This document shows, piece by piece, positions 41,988-50,482 of a DNA stretch of 64,000 nucleotides. The stretch is from Spirochaetota bacterium. GTDB lineage: Bacteria; Spirochaetota; Spirochaetia; Sphaerochaetales; Sphaerochaetaceae. The translations under genes and the position numbers were made by a program. The stretch spans positions 9,127 to 73,126 of the forward strand of contig JAEXDQ010000011.1 of the NCBI GenBank assembly GCA_023401595.1. The letters are read 5' to 3'. The notes beneath the pieces were generated by a model, which was given only the letters and a program-made list of their open reading frames with translations, had not been told where the DNA came from and searched no databases. Each line of letters opens with the position of its first letter. The first letter of the stretch is position 1.

Positions 41988-42871
41988 GTCGCTGATACTC
42001 CCTCTGAACCGACGATGGAAAAAGGTCTCGTCCCATGTCGGTCCGTCCGTTCCGCCAGCGTTTCCGTTTTTACTTCATCCCATGCCGTGCGAAACGCTTT
42101 CTGGGCGTCGGTCTGGGTTTTCGCCTGTTCTCTGATGGCCCTATACTCAATGATTTGCTGTCTGGCGTCGGGAATATCCCGTTGCCAGGTGATTTTTCTG
42201 TTTTCCGGAACCCCTTCGCTGATTCCTACGTTGCCACCGAAATCTGAGAATATCTCCGTATCGTCGATATAGGTCTTGCCTGATTGCGCGGCCATGCGGT
42301 GAGCTTCTAGGATCTGGGGAAAGGCGAATATCTGCGGCGTCTGGATGCCCACGGTTCCTGAACGGCCGATATGCTCTACGATCACGCCGTTTTCATCGAT
42401 TCGTTTCAGTGCGTCCGCGATAGGGACGGCGGGCGCCGCTCCTCCAAAGACAGTTGCGGTCGCCAGGGTGTTGATGATCAAATCAGCGCCGATCCACGGT
42501 CGCGCACCATCGTGGATGGCGACATAGGAAATCGGGACGTCCATGACGGCGATCTGTTCCAGCGCTCTGCGTACTGAGGCTTGCCGGGTTTCTCCCCCTG
42601 GGGTGATGATGATCGGTATCTCGTTCTGTGCGACCAGATCCTCTAGCGCTACGCCGGTCTCTTCCGCCAAGCCTTCCGAGCAGGTGACGATCACCAGACA
42701 GCAACCGGGAACCTCAAGGAACGGTCGGACGGAACGATACAATACGGTATGCCCGTCAATGGAAAGGAACTCCTTTTTGACGGGCTGCAACCCTTGGGAT
42801 TCATCGTTGAAACGTGCGCTGGAACCTGCCGCTGTGACAATTACGGCGTGTAAAGGAAATCCCACCGTCAT
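41984..42871 (-). CDS. ispD: 2-C-methyl-D-erythritol 4-phosphate cytidylyltransferase
   Basis: Third step of the MEP pathway. The N-terminal nucleotide-binding block VTAAGSSARF, the lysine of KKEFL, and VAIHDGARPWI near residue 118 are present; GIQTPQIF is near 185. At 295 residues it is longer than the usual roughly 230: about 60 extra charged residues follow the catalytic core. That tail is not IspF, which is a separate overlapping gene. It is coupled by 4-bp overlaps on both sides within carD-ispD-ispF. Confidence 0.93.
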   Translation of the reverse strand: MTVGFPLHAVIVTAAGSSARFNDESQGLQPVKKEFLSIDGHTVLYRSVRPFLEVPGCCLVIVTCSEGLAEETGVALEDLVAQNEIPIIITPGGETRQASVRRALEQIAVMDVPISYVAIHDGARPWIGADLIINTLATATVFGGAAPAVPIADALKRIDENGVIVEHIGRSGTVGIQTPQIFAFPQILEAHRMAAQSGKTYIDDTEIFSDFGGNVGISEGVPENRKITWQRDIPDARQQIIEYRAIREQAKTQTDAQKAFRTAWDEVKTETLAERTDRHGTRPFSIVGSEGVSAT

Positions 42872-43371
42872 TTCTCCAATTTGGAGAAGACCAGCATCTC
42901 GATTTCGTTCTTGCTCTTTCCCAATGCGAACGCCGATTCGTCGATAAGGAGCCGAAGCGCGCTATCGTACAATTTCCGTTCCTGGACGGGAAGCTCCTTG
43001 ATCTTGCTGCGATGGTACAAGGTCTGGACAACCTTCGCAATCGAGGCGATAGACCCCTGTTTGAGAAGATCCACGTTCATTTGATATCTGGCTTTCCAAT
43101 CCACCGGCATCGGCTCATATTTGCTGGAGATGGAATCGATCGCTTTCTTCGCCTCTTCTGGAACCACAATCCCCCTGATCCCCATCTCTTTTGCCTTGTC
43201 GACGGGAATCATGACTGTCATATCGGAAATCTCAAGGTAGATGACGTAATACAACGTGGCGACACCGCGGAACTTTCGTTCCTCGACACGCTTGATGATT
43301 CCTACTCCTTGAAGAGGATATACGACATGATCATTCACGGAAAACTGCGCTGGCGCCTCTGAAGAATTCAT
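42868..43371 (-). CDS. carD: CarD-family RNA polymerase-binding regulator
   Basis: A 167-residue CarD/CdnL protein that binds the polymerase beta subunit and stabilises open complexes, often at rRNA promoters. The N-terminal Tudor-like domain shows FSVNDHVVYPLQGVGIIKRVEERKF, and an all-helical C-terminal domain follows. The same carD-ispD-ispF order occurs in Mycobacterium. The ATG at 43371 is chosen because a -10 TATACT ends 6 nt upstream and no ribosome site is present, predicting a leaderless mRNA. The frame is open to 43404. Confidence 0.92.
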   Translation of the reverse strand: MNSSEAPAQFSVNDHVVYPLQGVGIIKRVEERKFRGVATLYYVIYLEISDMTVMIPVDKAKEMGIRGIVVPEEAKKAIDSISSKYEPMPVDWKARYQMNVDLLKQGSIASIAKVVQTLYHRSKIKELPVQERKLYDSALRLLIDESAFALGKSKNEIEMLVFSKLEK

Positions 43372-43377
43372 AAATCC

Positions 43378-43406
43378 AGTATACCCCAGATTCAGGGTAA
43401 ACACAA
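43378..43406 (-). promoter_or_regulatory. Promoter of carD-ispDF (leaderless)
   Basis: Minus strand: -35 TTGTGT (43401-43406), 17-nt spacer, -10 TATACT (43378-43383). The A of the carD ATG is the seventh base after the -10. Confidence 0.6.
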
Positions 43407-43440
43407 GCTAGCGGTTGTAGTCAAAGTTTGAAGTTTGGGC

Positions 43441-43446
43441 TATATT
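43441..43446 (+). promoter_or_regulatory. -10 element of malQ (leaderless)
   Basis: TATATT at 43441-43446 ends 6 nt before the malQ ATG (43453); the -35 is weak. The intervening TTCTGT is no ribosome site. The two divergent -10 elements (carD and malQ) are about 60 bp apart. Confidence 0.5.
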
Positions 43447-43452
43447 TTCTGT

Positions 43453-44979
43453 ATGAGCAAACAACAACGTTTCTGTGGGGTACTCATGCATCCCACCTCT
43501 TTTCCCAGTCCGTATGGTATCGGCGACCTTGGCGACGAGGCTCGTGAATTCATAGATTCGATGTCGCAGGCCGGCGTTTCCCTGTGGCAGCTGCTCCCTC
43601 TGGGGCCGACTGGCTATGGAGACTCCCCCTATGCCGCCCGTTCCTCTTTCGCTGGAAACGAATTATTGATTGACCTTCGTGCGTTGGCATGCGAGGGTCT
43701 TCTTGAAGTCGAGGATCTGTTTTCCGTCCCGGCGTTCGACTTGGACCGTGTGGACTACGGCGCGGTGCGCGCTTGGAAAGAACCCTTGCTGATGAAGGCC
43801 GCAAAACAGTTTCTCTCCACCGCGGAAGGGCGGGACAGGGCCGGTTTCGAGACTTTCTGCCAAGAACGTTCCTGGTGGCTTGACGACTACGCTCTCTATC
43901 AGGTCCTTTGCGCCGACTACAATGATTCCCGATGGTTCCTCGCCTGGGACAAGGATATCGCCATGCGCAAGCCCGCCGCGCTGGCCAGATTGACGGAGGA
44001 AAAATACGACGCCATCCTCCTTTGGAAGGTTCTCCAGTACATCTTCTCCAAACAATGGACGGCTCTCAAGAAATATGCGAACGACCATTCCATCCGGTTG
44101 GTAGGGGATATTCCTATCTTCGTCGCTCCTGATAGCGTCGATGCCTGGAGCAACCGCAAGCTCCTGAAAATCGATGCGCAGGGACGGCAAAAGGCGTCAA
44201 GCGGAGTTCCCCCCGATGGGTTTTCCGCCGAGGGGCAGTTGTGGGGCAATCCCGTATACGATTGGCCGGCACATGAAAAAGAGCATTTCGCTTGGTGGAT
44301 CCGCCGGATGCAGGCCGCCTTGCAACTGACGGATATCGTCAGGATAGACCATTTCCGGGGCTTCTCCGCCTACTGGGAGGTTCCCGCCGGTGAAAGCACC
44401 GCCATGAACGGAAAATGGATAACCGCTCCGGGGAAGGAATTGTTCAACGAGATGCGCAAGCAGCTCGGCGACCTTCCCGTGTTCGCGGAGGATCTTGGCG
44501 TGATCACCCCCGATGTGGAGGAGCTGCGCGACAGCAACGGATTCCCGGGAATGAAAGTCCTGCAATTCGCATTCGAGTGCAAGGATGGCGCGCTGGACGC
44601 GTCGAACGCCTATCTGCCGCACAACTACGGGTATAATTCGGTGGCGTATACCGGGACGCATGACAATGATACGAGCCGGGGCTGGTATGACGGCCTCTCT
44701 TCCGAGTACAAGGATATCGTACGCAGGTATCTTGAATGTCCCGACGATCAGGTAGTCTGGCAGATGATGCGTTCTGTTCTGATGAGCCATGCTAAATACG
44801 CCATTTTCCCGGTACAGGATCTGCTTGACCTGGGGGCTGAGGCGCGGATGAACACCCCCGCGACCTGCGGGACGAGCAATTGGAGCTGGCGAATGCGCGC
44901 AGGCGCTATCGAGCGGTGGAGGCTTGACCGTCTGCACGGAATGCTCCGGCTGTATGGTCGCGACGGGAATGCCTGCTAG
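43453..44979 (+). CDS. malQ: 4-alpha-glucanotransferase (amylomaltase)
   Basis: A GH77 enzyme transferring maltosyl/glucan units between alpha-1,4-glucans, 508 residues. Catalytic residues: nucleophile Asp in DIVRIDHFRGFSAYWEVP near residue 300, acid/base Glu in VFAEDLGVITPDV near 345 and Asp in AYTGTHDNDT near 400. The N-terminal GVLMHPTSFPSPYGIGDLG is typical. It is transcribed divergently from carD. No maltose transport or other glycogen genes are close. Confidence 0.95.
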   Translation: MSKQQRFCGVLMHPTSFPSPYGIGDLGDEAREFIDSMSQAGVSLWQLLPLGPTGYGDSPYAARSSFAGNELLIDLRALACEGLLEVEDLFSVPAFDLDRVDYGAVRAWKEPLLMKAAKQFLSTAEGRDRAGFETFCQERSWWLDDYALYQVLCADYNDSRWFLAWDKDIAMRKPAALARLTEEKYDAILLWKVLQYIFSKQWTALKKYANDHSIRLVGDIPIFVAPDSVDAWSNRKLLKIDAQGRQKASSGVPPDGFSAEGQLWGNPVYDWPAHEKEHFAWWIRRMQAALQLTDIVRIDHFRGFSAYWEVPAGESTAMNGKWITAPGKELFNEMRKQLGDLPVFAEDLGVITPDVEELRDSNGFPGMKVLQFAFECKDGALDASNAYLPHNYGYNSVAYTGTHDNDTSRGWYDGLSSEYKDIVRRYLECPDDQVVWQMMRSVLMSHAKYAIFPVQDLLDLGAEARMNTPATCGTSNWSWRMRAGAIERWRLDRLHGMLRLYGRDGNAC

Positions 44980-45111
44980 CCGGAACGGAATACAGCGTTT
45001 TCGTATCGTCTGTTTTTTCGGAAGATGTCCGTAGGACGCCTTGCACTGTTCATGGCGTTCACCGGACATTTCGCATATATGGTGCGACGCCGTATGGAGC
45101 CGGTCTCGATC

Positions 45112-46719
45112 CTACCGTAGCCCGATGGATTTCACCGGGTGGATGTTGAGCGGATTGTCGTACCAGCCGTCGATCAGGTCGGTTCTGACGAAGTTGATTG
45201 AAAAACTGTTGGAGGTCGGTATCACCGCCCGTTCGTCGAGCAGATGCTCTTCGGTGGAGAAAAGCATTCGTTGCCTGACTTTCGGATCCATCGAGGCGAA
45301 GGCTCCATGGATCATGTCATCATATGTGGAATCTGCATAGTTCGCCAGATTGAACGTGCTGTCCGACATCCACATGGTGAGGAACGCCGAAGGGTCATAG
45401 TAGTCTCCTATCCATGTGACGCAGGCGAAATGGTATGGAGACTGCTCCGGATGGTTCACATAGATCGACAACGGCACTGTGTCAAGGATGACGGTCAAGG
45501 AAAGCTCTGAACTCCAGATGTCCGCAATCCGTTCCGCTGCGAGCGCTACCTGGGAGCCTCTGTGTACCGCCATGACCAGCGGAGGAAGCCCGCGTCCCTG
45601 CGGATACCCCGCTTTCTCCAACAGGCTGAAGGCAAGGGCTTTCCGGTCTTCCGGTGAATCGGGCGTGGGCTCAGCCTTCGCCTCGCTTCCTGGTACGAGG
45701 GCTTCCGTGAGGAAAGGCTGGCTGCCGATCCTCCGTATCATATCCCAATCGATCAACGCGTATAAGGCCTTACGCACATCAGGTTCCGCATATGGACCGG
45801 ATGCGGCGCTGAAGTAGAAGAAATTGGTTGAATACTGCGGGGAGAAATATAAATCTTCCCCTGTCTGGTACGTTCTGGGAATGAACATCTGGCCCCAGTG
45901 GATCTTCCCGTCCCGGTAGTCGGCGTATACGTCCGTTACCGCGCCCCGGCAATCAATCTCAAGATAGTCGCATTCTGGCAAGTCTTCAGACCAATAGTAG
46001 ACGTTCCTCGCCAGGAGCAACCGGCTTTCCTCCGATTCCCTCAGGACATATGGGCCGCTGGCGACCATGCCCGCGTTCGCCGAGCCTTCCCTGACGGTCT
46101 TGTGTACCACTGAGAAGCTGACGTTGCAAAGCATCATCGGCAGATATGGGGCAGGCGTCCTGAGCTTGATCCTGAGCAGTTTTTCGTTGACCGCTTCCAG
46201 TCCTATCTGCCGGCGAGGCCCATTGCCTGTCCTCCAGGCTTCTACGCCTTGGACGATATCGAGCAACGAGGCGAACGATGTCCTGTCAAGTCCGATATCG
46301 AACAGAGACAACCAGCTTTCGATGAAATCCGTCGCGGAGATCGGCGAGCCATCGGAGAAACGTATGCCGTCGCGGAGCTTGAATTCCCATGTAAGGCCAT
46401 CCTCCGAAACCGTCCAGGATTCCGCCAACGCTGGTATCGGCAATGCGGTTTCCGGATCATAACCGCAGAGCCCCTCCGACAGGTTGGATGCGACGAACGC
46501 CGAATTGCTGTCAGTGGCGAGCCGTGGGTCAAGCGTTAGGGGATCGTCGCCTGGATCGATCGCCACCACCAAGGTGTTTTCTGTATCGAGTTGCCGAAGC
46601 GGTGATATCAGTACGACGGGCGTCTCCTGCGAACCTTTCCCAAAAGCGGGAAGGGCAAGACTTGCAAGGATGAGGAAGCAGCAGAGCCATTTCAAATCTA
46701 TTTTTTTGCCTGATATCAT
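45112..46719 (-). CDS. Oligopeptide-type ABC substrate-binding protein (OppA/DppA family)
   Basis: A 535-residue periplasmic protein of solute-binding family 5. The signal peptide covers about residues 1-27 (LILASLALPAFGKG), without a lipobox. ALAESWTVSEDGLTWEFKLRDGIRFSDGSPISATDF near residues 95-130 is the family signature. The N-terminal DPLTLDPRLATDSNSAFVASNLSEGL is also typical. No Opp permease or ATPase genes are next to it, so it is an orphan receptor. The ATG at 46719 follows a -10 by 6 nt with no ribosome site (leaderless). Confidence 0.9.
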   Translation of the reverse strand: MISGKKIDLKWLCCFLILASLALPAFGKGSQETPVVLISPLRQLDTENTLVVAIDPGDDPLTLDPRLATDSNSAFVASNLSEGLCGYDPETALPIPALAESWTVSEDGLTWEFKLRDGIRFSDGSPISATDFIESWLSLFDIGLDRTSFASLLDIVQGVEAWRTGNGPRRQIGLEAVNEKLLRIKLRTPAPYLPMMLCNVSFSVVHKTVREGSANAGMVASGPYVLRESEESRLLLARNVYYWSEDLPECDYLEIDCRGAVTDVYADYRDGKIHWGQMFIPRTYQTGEDLYFSPQYSTNFFYFSAASGPYAEPDVRKALYALIDWDMIRRIGSQPFLTEALVPGSEAKAEPTPDSPEDRKALAFSLLEKAGYPQGRGLPPLVMAVHRGSQVALAAERIADIWSSELSLTVILDTVPLSIYVNHPEQSPYHFACVTWIGDYYDPSAFLTMWMSDSTFNLANYADSTYDDMIHGAFASMDPKVRQRMLFSTEEHLLDERAVIPTSNSFSINFVRTDLIDGWYDNPLNIHPVKSIGLR

Positions 46720-46725
46720 GTCCGT

Positions 46726-46755
46726 ATTGTATCAGAGAGGCCAGTATTGGCGCAA
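46726..46755 (-). promoter_or_regulatory. Promoter of the oppA-like gene (leaderless)
   Basis: Minus strand: -35 TTGCGC (46750-46755), 18-nt spacer, -10 TACAAT (46726-46731). The A of the ATG is the seventh base after the -10. Confidence 0.55.
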
Positions 46756-46966
46756 CTGTGAAAATATGATGGATGATTCGTGGTGGGCATGCGGTACGAA
46801 AGGAGCGTCGGGTAAGGGGGAAGCGGAGGCCTGCGGGCGTTCGGTCGATATCTGACGCGGCATGAAAAGGATGCCCGCGGCAGGGGGCGTGCGTCTCGTT
46901 TGTTCTTTTCGCCGGGAAACTCAATCCGTCTGCTTTTTCTCCGGCTTTTCTCCGGTTGCGGCCTTG

Positions 46967-46975
46967 TGCTATACT
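46967..46975 (+). promoter_or_regulatory. Extended -10 promoter of rsmE (leaderless)
   Basis: TG-C-TATACT at 46967-46975 ends 6 nt before the ATG at 46982; the spacer ACCGCC is not a ribosome site. Confidence 0.55.
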
Positions 46976-46981
46976 ACCGCC

Positions 46982-47710
46982 ATGAATGTCATTCTGTTCG
47001 ATCAAATGCCGGAGAACCATCTGATACCGTCCTCAGACTTCCGCTGCGACCATATTCGCAAGGTGTTACGACTGACTGAGGGGGACCGTCTCTCGATCGG
47101 TTTGGTGAACGGGCCGATGGGGGATGCCGTCATCACCTCCATCGATTCTACGGGAGTGTCCTTTTCCTGGACGCAGACCGTACCGACGGCTGATGCCGTC
47201 GGATTGTATCCCGTTACGCTGTTGGTCGCCCAGGTACGGCCGATTTGCATGAAACGGATTCTGCGGGAGGCCGTCAGTCTCGGTGTTCGTCGTCTGGTCG
47301 TCACAGGTACGGATACCGCCGAGAAATCCTATCAGGTCTCCGGTCTGTGGAAGAATGGCGAATATCGGAAATATCTGCTCGATGGCGCCATGCAGTCCGC
47401 CCGTACAGGTATGAGCGAGCTTTGCTTCGCCGACACGGTTGATGACGCTGTTTCTCAATTGTCGGGAAACCGCGACATCCGACTGATGCTGGACAACGTA
47501 CTCGACGGCGTTCCTTTGTCCTCGCTGGCGGCGCCCGCCGGGGAAGTCGTCCTGGCCGTAGGGCCGGAGCGTGGGTGGAGCGACAGGGAGCGCGCCTTGC
47601 TCTTACAGGCTGGTTATCGGCCTGTATCGTTGGGCGCGAGGGTGTTGAGGACGGAAACGGCCTGTAGCGCCGGAGTCGCCGTCCTGCTGGGACGAATGGG
47701 CTTGTTGTAA
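46982..47710 (+). CDS. rsmE: 16S rRNA m3U1498 methyltransferase (RsmE)
   Basis: A SPOUT-class methyltransferase, 242 residues. The knotted SAM site is visible in VVLAVGPERGWSDRERALL and SLGARVLRTETACSAGVAVLL at the C-terminus; the N-terminal HIRKVLRLTEGDRLSIG is the PUA-like substrate domain. The frame is open upstream to 46862, but the extended -10 immediately before 46982 supports this start and a leaderless mRNA. Confidence 0.93.
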   Translation: MNVILFDQMPENHLIPSSDFRCDHIRKVLRLTEGDRLSIGLVNGPMGDAVITSIDSTGVSFSWTQTVPTADAVGLYPVTLLVAQVRPICMKRILREAVSLGVRRLVVTGTDTAEKSYQVSGLWKNGEYRKYLLDGAMQSARTGMSELCFADTVDDAVSQLSGNRDIRLMLDNVLDGVPLSSLAAPAGEVVLAVGPERGWSDRERALLLQAGYRPVSLGARVLRTETACSAGVAVLLGRMGLL

Positions 47711-47850
47711 AACGCCGCTGTTCTCGGTATGCTTGAAAAGCCAGTCGTCTGCGTATTGTCGGCGGGGTGCCGACGGACCATGGAATCCATGATTCGCGGC
47801 AATCGTTGAAAAACAAAAATAAATCCGTTGTTCCCATGAGGAGGTGTGAT

Positions 47851-48672
47851 ATGGCCCATTGTATAGTTCCCGCTGCGGAAGAGATATTGGACAAGGAATT
47901 TCCCGTATTGGACCATGGCTTTGTCCGGTTGGTCGATTACCTTGGTTCCGATGAGCGTATCGTCCAGGCGGCCAGGGTCTCCTACGGTTCCGGCACCAAG
48001 ACCTACCGTCAGGACAAGGGGTTGATCAACTATCTGTTGCGCAACGACCATACGTCGCCCTTTGAGCAAGTGAACTTCACTTTCCATATCAAGATGCCGA
48101 TTTTCGTCGCCAGACAATGGATTCGCCACCGTACCGGTCGTGTCAATGAAATCTCTGGCCGCTATAGCGTGATGAGCGACGAATGCTATATCCCCGCGGG
48201 CGACCAAATCAATCTGCAAAGCGAGGACAACAAGCAGGGCAGGGCTCCCGATCCGGTGGATCTCCGGACGCAGGAGCAGGTCCGAAGTATGTTCGCCGAG
48301 GATCAGAAGAAGATCTACGAGAACTACAAGAAGCTACTCGACATGGGAATCGCCCGCGAAATAGCACGCATCGACCTGCCGTTGAGCCTGTATACCGAAT
48401 GGTATTGGCAGATGGATCTGCACAACCTGTTCCATTTCCTTGCGTTGCGGCTCGACGCCCACGCCCAGTACGAAATCCGGGCCTATGCGGAAGTGGTTCT
48501 GGAAATCATCCGTACTGTATGTCCCATAGCGGTCGAAGCGTTCGAGAACCATAAGCGCAACGGGCGGAGCTTCAGCGGCAAGGAGGTCGCCGCGATCAAG
48601 GCGATGCTTTCCGGCGAAGAATGCCCGTTGGGCGAGCGGGACCGTCAGCTGTTCGAAGCGAAGCTGAAATAG
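47851..48672 (+). CDS. thyX: Flavin-dependent thymidylate synthase
   Basis: Makes dTMP from dUMP using FAD and methylene-tetrahydrofolate. The ThyX signature RHRTGRVNEIS (RHRx7S) is near residue 92, followed by GRYSVMSDECYIP. The C-terminal half contains LRLDAHAQYEIRAYAEVV. The 273-residue length is slightly long for the family. GAGGAGG 6-12 nt before the ATG fixes the start within a longer open frame. Confidence 0.96.
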   Translation: MAHCIVPAAEEILDKEFPVLDHGFVRLVDYLGSDERIVQAARVSYGSGTKTYRQDKGLINYLLRNDHTSPFEQVNFTFHIKMPIFVARQWIRHRTGRVNEISGRYSVMSDECYIPAGDQINLQSEDNKQGRAPDPVDLRTQEQVRSMFAEDQKKIYENYKKLLDMGIAREIARIDLPLSLYTEWYWQMDLHNLFHFLALRLDAHAQYEIRAYAEVVLEIIRTVCPIAVEAFENHKRNGRSFSGKEVAAIKAMLSGEECPLGERDRQLFEAKLK

Positions 48673-48699
48673 CGTTTTCCACACGCGAGGAGGGGCTTC

Positions 48700-49278
48700 A
48701 TGAACGTCTTGGAACTTCCCGCCGGATACCGGTTGCTGGAAGACGTGGATCTGCAAAAGGACCGGAGATCAGCTGGGATCGTCTGTCTGTTGTCCGTTGC
48801 TATCGGCGTCGCCTGCTATTGTTTCGGCCGATTGCGCGCTTCGCTTGGGGAAACCTTCTCGTTCTCCGGCGGATTCAGCGCCTTTGCCGTCAAGTTCGGC
48901 TGCATGCTCACCTGCATGTTCCTCTATCTGATGCTCCATGAATGGACGCACGGTGTCTGTATCCGTCTCCTTGGGGGTGTGAAGCCGAAATATGGCTACG
49001 CCGGAATCTATCTCTACGCCGGTACCGAACGGGTCTGGTTCGACCGCAAGTCCTACATCGTCATTGCGCTGGCTCCTGTCGTCGTCTGGGGTCTCGTGCT
49101 GGGTTTCCTTTCGGGATTTTCTGCTGATGGCTGGTTCTGGGTCTTCTATTTTGTACAGATCATCAACCTGTCCGGTTCCGCCGGGGATTTGTTCATAACC
49201 TGGAAGGTTCTGCGGATGCCTCCGGGGATTCTGGTGCAGGACACCGGGACCACGATGGCGTTCTATGGCAAAAGATAA
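48700..49278 (+). CDS. DUF3267-type membrane protein with HExxH motif
   Basis: A 192-residue membrane protein with about four hydrophobic segments. HEWTH at residues 80-84 matches the zinc-protease HExxH pattern, and the surrounding FLYLMLHEWTHGVCIRLLGGVKPKYGY is typical of DUF3267, which resembles site-2 protease-like folds. Whether it is an active peptidase is unknown. GAGGAGGGG precedes the ATG. It starts 27 nt after thyX and may be cotranscribed with it. Confidence 0.8.
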   Translation: MNVLELPAGYRLLEDVDLQKDRRSAGIVCLLSVAIGVACYCFGRLRASLGETFSFSGGFSAFAVKFGCMLTCMFLYLMLHEWTHGVCIRLLGGVKPKYGYAGIYLYAGTERVWFDRKSYIVIALAPVVVWGLVLGFLSGFSADGWFWVFYFVQIINLSGSAGDLFITWKVLRMPPGILVQDTGTTMAFYGKR

Positions 49279-49319
49279 GGATGGCGGCCCTTTGGGGAAA
49301 ATTCCTTGGGGATGATGAA

Positions 49320-49346
49320 AAACACCCGCGGCAACGGCGGGTGTTT
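49320..49346. terminator. Terminator between convergent genes
   Basis: A perfect 10-bp stem AAACACCCGC (49320-49329) pairs with 49337-49346 around a 7-nt loop, with A/T outer ends. It serves the DUF3267 gene and possibly the convergent E2-like gene. Confidence 0.8.
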
Positions 49347-49378
49347 CTGAAACCTACGGGGGAGTGCTCTTCGGAACC

Positions 49379-50320
49379 TCAGGCGCTTTTCTGCGCCAGC
49401 TTCCTAGCGGTCTTCTCAGCCCGTTTCTTTTCCTTCTGCTCAAGTTTCCATTGCTTTTTCGTCTTGGGCGGCGGCGGTAACGTCGGCCTTTCAAGCAGTC
49501 TCTCAGGATTGTTCAGGAAATCCTGGAACATCCTGATTGTGTTCGTGAAGTAGAAGCCGTCCGTAACCCGTTCATCGACGGTAAATCCCACTTCCATGGT
49601 ATCTGTAAAGCTCGTTTTCTCACCGTTTCTGATTCTGTTGCGCTGGAGCGTACCCATCGTTACGAACATGCTGGTCGTTCCCCATTCATACAGGTGATGA
49701 TGGGGGCTTCCTCCCGCGAGCCCTATGCTGCCGAGGTTCGCGATGAACACCGAAGTATGCAGCCCGTCGGCCTCCCGCAATGCTTTCGGAGCTTTTCCGA
49801 AATGGTCGAGAATCTTGGCCGTGTTGATGACCATGCGGACGACCCACAGCGGGAATCTGAGAAAGAATCCGATCGCTTCGTCCGTGAAATTCTCATTCGA
49901 CGGTTTGCGGGTTTCTTCGATCGTCTTGTTGATGATCTGCGCCATCTCCGGCAACGTCATGTCGGGCTGCATGGTGATCGGGGTGCTATGCTCAGGGGCT
50001 TCGTCGGTATAGTCTTCCTTGATGACGAAGTTCAACGAAAGCTCATTGCGCTGCCAATACTGGTATCTTGCCACGAATCTGTTCACTTCCGGCCGAAGGG
50101 CTATGGTTCTCATTACCGCGGCTATGAACACTTCGAACACCCTGTACTGATGGTCCTTAGGATGAAGATGGTTCTGTTGCCTGACGAACTGGACTGTTTT
50201 CGTCAAATCTATCTCTACGGTTTGATACACGAGGGAATCGCACCGTCTTTTCATGATATGAGGAATGATCCTGCGATATTGCGGTACATCGGCTACAAGA
50301 GTCGCGTCGTTTCTTCTCAT
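49379..50320 (-). CDS. Lone 2-oxoacid dehydrogenase E2-type acyltransferase domain, catalytic His replaced
   Basis: A 313-residue protein that resembles only the catalytic CAT-fold domain of E2; no lipoyl or E1/E3-binding domain is present. GLHTSVFIANLGSIGLAGGSPHHHLYEWGTTSMFV and the end FLNNPERLL match E2 cores. The active-site motif DHRxxDG reads DERVTDG, with Glu at residue 250 where the general-base His should be. The C-terminal about 25 residues are Lys/Glu-rich. The protein may bind acyl groups or assemble without the classical reaction. It is not linked to the E1 genes at 8-10 kb. Confidence 0.75.
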   Translation of the reverse strand: MRRNDATLVADVPQYRRIIPHIMKRRCDSLVYQTVEIDLTKTVQFVRQQNHLHPKDHQYRVFEVFIAAVMRTIALRPEVNRFVARYQYWQRNELSLNFVIKEDYTDEAPEHSTPITMQPDMTLPEMAQIINKTIEETRKPSNENFTDEAIGFFLRFPLWVVRMVINTAKILDHFGKAPKALREADGLHTSVFIANLGSIGLAGGSPHHHLYEWGTTSMFVTMGTLQRNRIRNGEKTSFTDTMEVGFTVDERVTDGFYFTNTIRMFQDFLNNPERLLERPTLPPPPKTKKQWKLEQKEKKRAEKTARKLAQKSA

Positions 50321-50482
50321 TCTATTTTTCCCTTATTCATGGATTCGTATTTCGTATCAAGTTGTCTGAAAAAGCCCAGAACATGGCGTCTGAACCTCTA
50401 CCGATTCTATGTGATTTATTGTACGCATGCAAGTACATATGACCATTATAGTTGACAATTGGGTAGCGCTTGTCAGCAAAAA

